A stretch of 64,000 bases of DNA from Marsupella aquatica (taxonomy: Eukaryota; Marchantiophyta). Positions 56,721 to 64,000 of the stretch are shown here, piece after piece (the stretch's first letter is position 1; each line of letters opens with the position of its first letter). Location: contig OZ316891.1 of the NCBI GenBank assembly GCA_973895155.1, positions 1,984,001-2,048,000 of the forward strand, in the 5' to 3' direction. Below the pieces are notes generated by a model. The model made no database searches. It was given only the letters and a program-made list of their open reading frames with translations, and had not been told where the DNA came from. A program made the position numbers and the translations under genes.

Positions 56721-56802
56721 GTCCCTGGTGCTCTTGCTCTCTCTGGCGCTCTTGCTCTCTCTGGCGCTCTCGCTCTCTCTGGCGCTCTCGGGCGCTGCAC
56801 AA
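56721..56802. repeat. 18-bp tandem repeat
   Basis: CTCTCTCTGGCGCTCTTG-type unit, four to five imperfect copies. Non-coding. Confidence 0.8.
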
Positions 56803-57211
56803 TCTACTCAGACCCCTCTCTCTGGCGCTGCAGTGCTATCCTGTCCGTCCTCTACTACACTGGTCTCCTAAGACCTCCTACCTTTGTTGTCACTCACGTG
56901 GACAACTTCAAAGACTCTGCTTTAGTCCGCTCGCAAAACGCGCACATTCTCCATGGAACACTCAATGTCGACCAACGGTCCCGCACGCCAATATCATTGC
57001 GGAAGTAGATTCAAATTTGAAGACATTATGGTCAATGTCTTCAATAACAATGAAGGAAGTTAAGAAGACAACATGGTCGCTATCTTCAAGTGCAAGGATG
57101 GAAGATAAACGGAAAGACAACATGAATATGTTGTATTCATCAGAGAATAATGGTGGAAAAAAGTGACAAGAGTCTGTTTTGATGCACAACCAAAGTTCAG
57201 TAAATAAGTAA

Positions 57212-60200
57212 CTAGTAAGGTTCAGTAATATCAACATGATATTGTGACCCAAATCCCTGACACTCTATTGCAGCCTCATTGGCCAATTCCATGCACCTAT
57301 CAATGAAAGCTTGTGGCAATTGTTGTTCACTATTTTGGAGAAGGGGCTGAGATACAATGCTCTGGATTGGTCCTGTGCCTGCTGTTGGTGCGGTCGATTC
57401 AATACTATATTCAGTCTCCGGTAGTTGGTCTTCCCAAGGAAAGGGTGACACAGGTGGGTGCTCCAAATTGACTGCATCACCATTATCCACCTGCATATGA
57501 AGGCAATTTTAAAATTTGTCCCTAGCATGAGACCACACATGCATGAAGCCCACAAGTAATGATATATACTTGTAAGAAGACTGTTAATGTTGGAATCCTT
57601 ACTCTTGCTGGATCTGTTGGCGTCACACTATGGACTTTATCACAAGATCTTCGGTTATGTCCAACCTGCCCACACTTACTGCACCTGCACTTCCCAGTGT
57701 TAGGCCCCGCTTTCTTTGCCCTCGATTGAACAAGAACAATTGGAAGTCCAGCAATAGTGTTTGCTGTTGAAAAAGGTTCCACCCTGTTTGGATCATCATC
57801 TAGTGGATATCTCAAGAACAGTTGTCCAAGGGAGTCAATCACTGATTCTTCGCCTTCTCCAAGAGCCCTAGGTGGATGCCTCCCTCCACGACCCTGTTCG
57901 ATGCGGACCATTCTATGTCTGCCCCTTTTCACAGCAGCCACAGGAGCAACACAATTTGGACTTGGCATTAAGTCTGATACAATAAAGCTAGGTAAAACAT
58001 TGTCATACAAGGCCCTAATTGAAGCAGTCCGCCAACATTTGTGAAAATGAGCAGAAAAATTTCTGCCTTCCTGGTCATCCCAAGCCATTATATGCTCACA
58101 TGGCCACACCATCTCTTGCAGCTCCCAACAAGTGCAACATTTCTTTGGTGACAGTGACACTAGATACTCCTCACTTTGGGATGTAGTTTGAACCTTGGCT
58201 GTGGACGCACCATCATCAAACACCTGAGCATATGAAAACTTGGATATAATTACTAAACTATTCAAATAAAGAATACATTCATACTAGTGTATTTTAATTC
58301 AACACCGAGCTATTAAGAAGACATTGATGTTACAGTATATACAGAACACGTAGCTAGTAATGCATACACAGACCAGGCATGAAGATTACCTGCCATTGAC
58401 CAAACGTCTTGAGATTCTTGTTGTACCTGAGCAGGGCTGGAATAGTGAGTACTTCCTGTCTCGTCAACGCAGCTACTTTCCTTTCTTTAAACTTTTGCTG
58501 AACATATACCCACATGCGCTCCATCAACTTGCAAGGAGCAAATTCGCGTAAGGGGAGTAAGCCTGAATTTGCTTGCTCAGCAGGGTTGCTTGTAACCTTT
58601 GCCATGCGGGGAAGTGGAAAGGCATGCCTGGCATAAAGTTTTGCATCAAAACTTCTGATGTAGTCTACAGCATTTGCATTCTCATATGCCTTGACGGACT
58701 CTGCCAGTCGCTTCAAACATGCTTCAAATCTGATACAGGTGCACAGGGAAAACATTGATGTTAATGTATACAATCATGTCATACACAGAGAAAACATTTG
58801 CGTGAGTGATATGTACTTCACATTCTGTATTCGAGGAGAGGTAATATAATTATTGTATTGAACACTGAGTATGCGGTGTATACATAAGAAGTCAAATGTA
58901 TGTAGAATCAAAGCAATGAAGGTTTTTGGACTTACTGTCTTTCATCGTTGGCATATATGCATCCTGTAAAATATCTGTTGCTGCCTTGCCATGCCTGTTC
59001 TTGACATTAGCTCTCAGGTGGTTTGCACATGCTGCATGTATCTTACCTGGCCACACGTAACTCACAGCGGCAAGTAGGCCTTTCTGTCGGTCTGATATGA
59101 GTGGCATGTGAGGCAATTCAATGCCGTAGAGTGATCTATCTACCAATTCCAGAAACCAGATCCAATTATCTGTGTTCTCAACTGGAGCTACTGCGTAACA
59201 TAGAATCAATCCTTGGCCATTTCCATCCAAACATGTAGCTAAGAACAGTTGAGTGGGGTACTTCCTGTTCTTTGTATGACATGCATCAAGAGAGATGAGA
59301 GGTTGAATGTAGGTACATGCTTTTCGTGTAGCTGATGGGCAAATGAATGCTTGACAGAAACGTTGGAGTTTTCCATTGGGGACCAGACTGCCACTGCACC
59401 AGGGTCAGTCTCTCTCACCCTGGCAATTAATGCCGGAATCATTTGAAACGTGTCTTCCTGCCCACCAAGGTGCAGATCCCGTACATAGTCTTTTGCTCGC
59501 CACATTTGGTGGTAAGTGCTGTTCTTTTTATAATCCCCTTGAAATCCACAGAGTAGTTCTTTGACCGGCACCTTCAGATTTCTACACACTCTAGGCGCAG
59601 TGTGTCTCCTAACCACACTGCCTTTTGTGTTGGGCCCCTCCACTTGTGTTTAGATGCTGGACAATTGTGTTTCAGCTCACACACAGTAATGATATGAGCC
59701 CCGCTGTGAGCTTGCCTGTGACATCGGACCCTGAATGGGCAGTAGGCTGAACAATCAAAACCATCTTCATCGTACTCTGGCGGGGGCCTAAACCTAGAAA
59801 ACTCCCCGCATACTCCTGTGGTAGATATCTTCCTGACTTTTATCGTGCCAGGGGCATGTGACCCAGGTAGCCACACACTGCTATGCTGCACTACTGTGCA
59901 TGGTTTCTTTGCCATCGTTGTGTTCCTCTGGAGACAGTTTGGATCCAGAGGTCCAAGGGGTGCACGAACCTCCTATTGCAATCCACACAGAACATATTCA
60001 TGTTATTGTATATGGAAACACAGAAGACAGTGGTGTCATTGTATACAAAATACACACCACAATGGGGATGTTTATATGAAACATAGAAGACACTCATGAC
60101 GTCGTATACAAAACATTGATGGTAAAATGCAAAGAAGACATTCCGGTTTAGGTATACCTGTGGAGCATTTGTGAGAACGATTGCTCCAGACTAGTTTGTT

Positions 60201-61094
60201 GATCTGCCATCTGTTGAATAGCAATTTGAAACTCACGGTCTTCCATCTGCAATGGCAGCACAAACATACCATGCATCAAAACACAGAGTGACAAGTATTA
60301 CATTTCTAACCCTTCAAAAAAACCACAATGATATAGGTATGGACTCTTCAAAAGCTTTACCTCTTCCGCTGTCAATAATGGTTCTGCATAGGCATTGTGT
60401 GTCCTTCGTGTCCCCCTTGGTTCGGATGTCATTCCTCTGTCATGGAACCCACTATACTCACCGTAACGACTGTTATAGTGCCAATCTAATTCATGTTCAT
60501 GTTCATCATCCAATTCATGGATATATAGTGAATCTTCATCTTCTGAACTATCACTACATTCAAAACTGTCTGGCCCAGGTCTGATGTCACCACTTGACTT
60601 CCTTTCATGTTGATGAGCAATCTTACTAAATCGGCAAACCCTTGTTCAAAAATTGGGGGAGGTTTTAAGTCTATACACTACTCGGCCATGCATGACAACC
60701 CACGAGTCCAAACATCTATCAAATTCATCAAAATTGTTAAAACGCTCGCCCAGATGAATGCGAGCCGCCTCTGCTTCCACTGCCAAGAGCATTGTAGAAT
60801 ACATAATGAAGAACGTCTATGGGAGCTCTCCACTTCAACAGTGCAAAACTTATGATTCATACAGGAGCAACTTCATACTTAAGCCAAACAAATCCTCCAA
60901 ATACTAACCTGAAGCACAGTAGATTCACCTTCTTCGGGACTCTTCCCATCCAGGATTGATTTCAGATTTTTCAGATGTCTTCGTGTTGTTCCCCGCCTTG
61001 CTCTTTGTGGTGATTGCCTGTCAGAATCGGGAATGTCCACCTCACAGACATCCCCTCGACGCCAAAGATTGATGTCACTTACATCATTTGCCAT
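57212..61094 (-). pseudogene. MuDR-type transposase of the Mutator-like element, disabled
   Basis: Read leftward. A possible first exon (61094-60909, MANDVSDINLWRRGD) precedes an N-terminal block (RFNNFDEFDRCLDSWVV). Next come CPFRVRCHRQ...ELKHNCP, YHQMWRAKDYV, and the catalytic core: LISLDACHTKNRKYP, FLATCLDGNGQ, NWIWFLELV, LISDRQKGLLAAV and CANHLRANVKNRHG. Exon 58773-58390 holds the third acidic motif region (TSNPAEQANSGLLPLREF). Exon about 58230-57600 has a SWIM zinc finger (CTCWELQEMVWPCEHIMAW) and a CCHC knuckle (CSKCGQVGHNRRSC). The C-terminus ends at 57212. Breaks: TGA near 60656, one-base frame changes near 59630 and 59390. GT donors at 58941 and 58390 look genuine. Nuclear cut-and-paste transposase; probably inactive here. 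Confidence 0.85.
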
Positions 61095-61533
61095 CCTGTA
61101 CTTCAATGTGCATATGAGTACTGTGCAGAGGTTAGTCATGTCCATTTAACGTAAAGCTCAAAAACATTTACTAAGCCACATGCGAAAGGGCTCTGGAGCC
61201 CATGAACTGACGTCGTTTCCTGACATTGTTTGTGCCTTCAGTTTACACATTCTAACATCTGCACAGTAGTACCTTGTTTTCCTCTGCAATCGATGGTGGC
61301 AGGTGCATGCGCCGTGCGCCTCGTGGAAAGTTGAGTGTACTTGTTATCGAGCATGGACAAAAGTTGGGATGGGAGGATATTAAAAAATTATGGAGATCAG
61401 TTTACAAATAGAATACAATCATGTCAATGTATTTGCATTCGCGTAACATAACCCTAATGTTGATCGTGGCGGCGTGGATGGGCAAATGCCCGATTTTGAC
61501 TTCTAATTACGAGGTCCCGTTGCCTGATTACTG

Positions 61534-61892
61534 CGCGCTTGACCCTAAACCACCTCGACAATGTGTGCCCCGACAATGTGCGCCCTAAACAGAAATTTTG
61601 TTGAAGACATAAACCACAAAGTATTCACGCTCATAAGGGACCATAGTGCGAGAACGCAAAACCGCATAGTTGCAGCCCTACTGCAGCGGAGTCTCATGGT
61701 CGACTGCGGGAGGCGACCCTGCGTGGTGGCATGGCTCCCAACTATGCAGTATGGCCTTTACACGGGGGAAACTGGCTTACACGGGAGAAAAGGGTACGGG
61801 CCATAATGAGGGGGCTGATTGGGGCAAAAAAGTTTGGAGGGGGCTGATCAAGTAAAGTTTCTCCTGGAGGGGGTCTATTGAGCATATCCCTC
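61534..61892 (-). repeat. Right terminal inverted repeat of the Mutator-like element
   Basis: Complementary to 37619-37964 with scattered substitutions and a few small indels; ends ...GAGCATATCCCTC at 61892, then GC and AGTTTCAA. Confidence 0.92.
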
Positions 61893-61902
61893 GCAGTTTC
61901 AA

Positions 61903-64000
61903 AGAGAAAATTCACAAAGAGAATTAAGATTATGGTTATGTCCTGGGTTGAGAGAAGTGGGGGCTCTAATGGCCCTCAATCAATGCCTTTAATAACCAGA
62001 AGAGTCCCCTTACCTAAATATTTGAGTAAGCTTTTGAAGAAAACCAAAAGAATTAAGATAGTGGACTAGTGTGTAATTAAAGAAGAAAAATTTAGAATGC
62101 ATTTTAGGACCTCCAAAGATCTTCTGTTTTAAAAAGAGCAAAACTTGTGTATTTAAATTACATTTGCCTGGATTAATAGATCATTGCACAAATTCCCTCC
62201 TCAAAGCAACATGTGTATTTTATAAAAAAAAATGCTCTCAAATGAACCAAAACTTTCAAAAGTCGTTGGGTAATCTCAGAGATGTTCACGAGGTCAATCA
62301 AGTTTTATGGCAGTGCTCATCCTTAATGCCCCGGTGGTAGAAATCTACCTCCAGACCAGCATTCTTTTGTGACAAAAACTTTCACCTCTTTAAAAGTATA
62401 AATGAATTTTGGGTGAATTACTCATTTTCGTTGTCTTCCATTAACCAGTTTTCCTTTAACCCACTCGAACACTGCTCTTTAAATATAAGGAGACAGATTT
62501 GACATCAAAATTTAATTAAGAGAAAAATTATTCTTAGCATGTCATCCTCCCACCAGGTGACCTTCGCCACGTTTGGAAAAAAAACCTTTAATTTAATCTG
62601 GTCACGGAGTCGACCTCCGGACCAGAGGCGCAGATCCTTCCCTGGCAGGTTCGCGACGCTTTCACTGGGAAAATAATGAGCAACGTTGCACAAAAGGTTT
62701 CCGGCTCTCGTTGAACGGGATCGTCGCGGGCGGCATTTGCGGGACATCATTAGGGCGTCTCAACCCTGCGCGTTCTAGGACTCCTTCCGGTCACCCGGAT
62801 GTCTCTAATCGCCGCCCGATATTGAACACAGGTACCCAAAATCGGGTCCCAAAAAACTGGGGGTCTGAACTTTACCTCGCACCTCAAAGGAGTCCCGGCA
62901 CGGGTTAGACCTGGGTTTTTCCAAAGAAAAATTGTAATAAAAAAAACCCGGGAAAAACTTTACGGTCACCAAATCGGTGGGCCGACCACCTGATCCGGGC
63001 GGCCCGCGACTGTGAAATCCCGGGTGCCATTCGGAATTCCAAATGCTTAAGTTTGAGACGCCCTATTCTCACGGGGCGGCTCTTTTCACGGGAGAGGCAG
63101 AGTGGTGGAGGCAGGTTTGTAACAGAAGGTCGAGATCAACTGGCATGCCTCCATAAAGTTGACTAACCCGTTACTGCCGTCGATCCTTCTCTCTGTTTTG
63201 GAGATAGTTGCCGGTGTCCGCCGATTTTGGAGAAAATGACGGCAGCAAACACGACATTACGTCGGGGAATGTGCGCCGTTGGTCCCCAACTCCCGGTGAC
63301 CCGGTGGCTCTAGGTCAAGTGATCCAGTGGGACTTGTTATGGAGTGCTGTCCTGAGTGCCGTTTGGGCGGGGTTATGTTACGGAGTCATGCTTACGTCAA
63401 ATTTCACATTAATTTATGACAATATCAACTCACTACATCTGTAGATCGAAGGGGACTTTTGATATTAATTTCGGGCCACTAGCTTGCTAGATCTAAGGAG
63501 AATTTTTATATTAATTTGTGGCCATTGGATCTTGCTCGATCTAAGAAGAATCTTTGTATACATTTGTGGCCATTAGATCTTGCTAGATTTCGACTAATGG
63601 ACCTTGCGGTTTGGTGAAAAACTGGAGACCAAAAATATTGGCTATCTTAGTCAAAATGGGCAATAATTTCGATGTAAGTGAAATTTGGCAAATTTTTCTC
63701 AGTAGAAATAACCAGGTTGTGGTTTGTCTGTGGCACATCAAGTCGCTTCTAACCACCATTAAGGCTTGGGGAATGTGGCCATCTTGGACAAAAATAAGGC
63801 CATTTTGGCATCTTCCATTTTTGAATCAGAAAGTCATTTTTTGGTTATTTCTTTCAGGTTAGTGCAACTGATGCACCAAACATTAATTTCATGTGTTTTG
63901 AGAGTATAGCGCAAGCAAAGAACCTTCAGTTGAACACTTCCAATAAAACTATAAAATAATAAGTACAAGAATAAATCAATGTTTTAGTTCCAGATACTTA
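61903..64000. other. Right flank of the Mutator-like element, no gene recognised
   Basis: Short frames only. GC-rich islands at 62560-62900 and 63000-63120 contrast with AT-rich surroundings but show no domain. Possibly degraded repeats. Confidence 0.4.
63443..63600. repeat. About 47-bp tandem repeat, three copies
   Basis: Units beginning GATC(G/T)AAG(G/A)(G/A)GA at 63443, 63489 and 63537, sharing ATTAATTTGTGGCCATTGGATCTTGCTAG-like sequence. Non-coding. Confidence 0.75.

Larger units (their letters stand above)
37619..61892. mobile_element. Large Mutator-like element (about 24.3 kb) with a nested CACTA element
   Basis: Long terminal inverted repeats of about 346-359 bp (37619-37964 and 61534-61892) match at more than 90% by eye. 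An 8-bp direct repeat AGTTTCAA abuts the left repeat (37611-37618) and lies two bases outside the right one (61895-61902), consistent with a degenerate 9-bp Mutator target duplication. Inside: a local duplication, a multi-exon plus-strand gene, a 114-bp minisatellite, a minus-strand RNase H1-type hybrid-binding-domain ORF, and a minus-strand MuDR transposase with SWIM and CCHC motifs. Removing the nested CACTA (42439-53491) leaves about 13.2 kb, large for a MULE. Both the transposase and the left gene have breaks. Confidence 0.88.

Overview
The window is nuclear DNA of a plant, a streptophyte. The evidence is a homogentisate solanesyltransferase (plastid plastoquinone pathway) whose closest match I can recall is the land-plant enzyme, a plant-type CSB/CHR8 N-terminus, spliced genes with GT-AG introns, and three classes of plant transposon. 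Nothing bacterial or organellar is present. The unusual transposon gene content and two intron-free housekeeping genes would fit a non-flowering lineage (bryophyte, lycophyte, fern or charophyte alga), but the sequence alone does not settle this.

Host genes lie in islands: the N-terminus of a CSB/ERCC6-like repair ATPase (207-1281, minus, cut by the window edge); RFT1 (17723-19411); a broken ParB/sulfiredoxin-fold-like gene (21913-23915, minus); homogentisate solanesyltransferase (25462-26829); a four-exon mitochondrial uL15 gene (about 27962-29857); and a calmodulin-like protein (34856-35392, minus).

Most of the rest is a nested transposon landscape. A pogo/Emigrant-like MITE lies at 1781-2238. 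A Tnt1-like Copia retrotransposon (2514-16741) has 344-bp LTRs differing at 6 sites and a CATTG target duplication. Its reverse transcriptase is split by an 8.3-kb CACTA transposon (6753-15052; ends CACTACAACA, target TTT). Further right, a 24.3-kb Mutator-like element (37619-61892) has about 350-bp inverted repeats. It carries a decayed MuDR transposase, an RNase H1-type hybrid-binding-domain ORF, a 114-bp minisatellite and a multi-exon gene built from duplicated exon-intron units. That last gene is interrupted by a second CACTA-type transposon (42439-53491; ends CACAACTACATTT, target GGT).

The most striking feature is shared by the two CACTA elements. Their ends and subterminal motifs differ (TTTGCGAA-like in one, ACGTCGT-like in the other). 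Both nevertheless carry a SET-methyltransferase-like gene directly upstream of the tnp2 transposase on the same strand, and a minus-strand, highly charged protein gene on the other side. This looks like a CACTA lineage with a chromatin-modifier-like gene as a standard component. Their tnp2 genes are almost intact: CACTA-1 has no break that I see and CACTA-2 has one stop codon.
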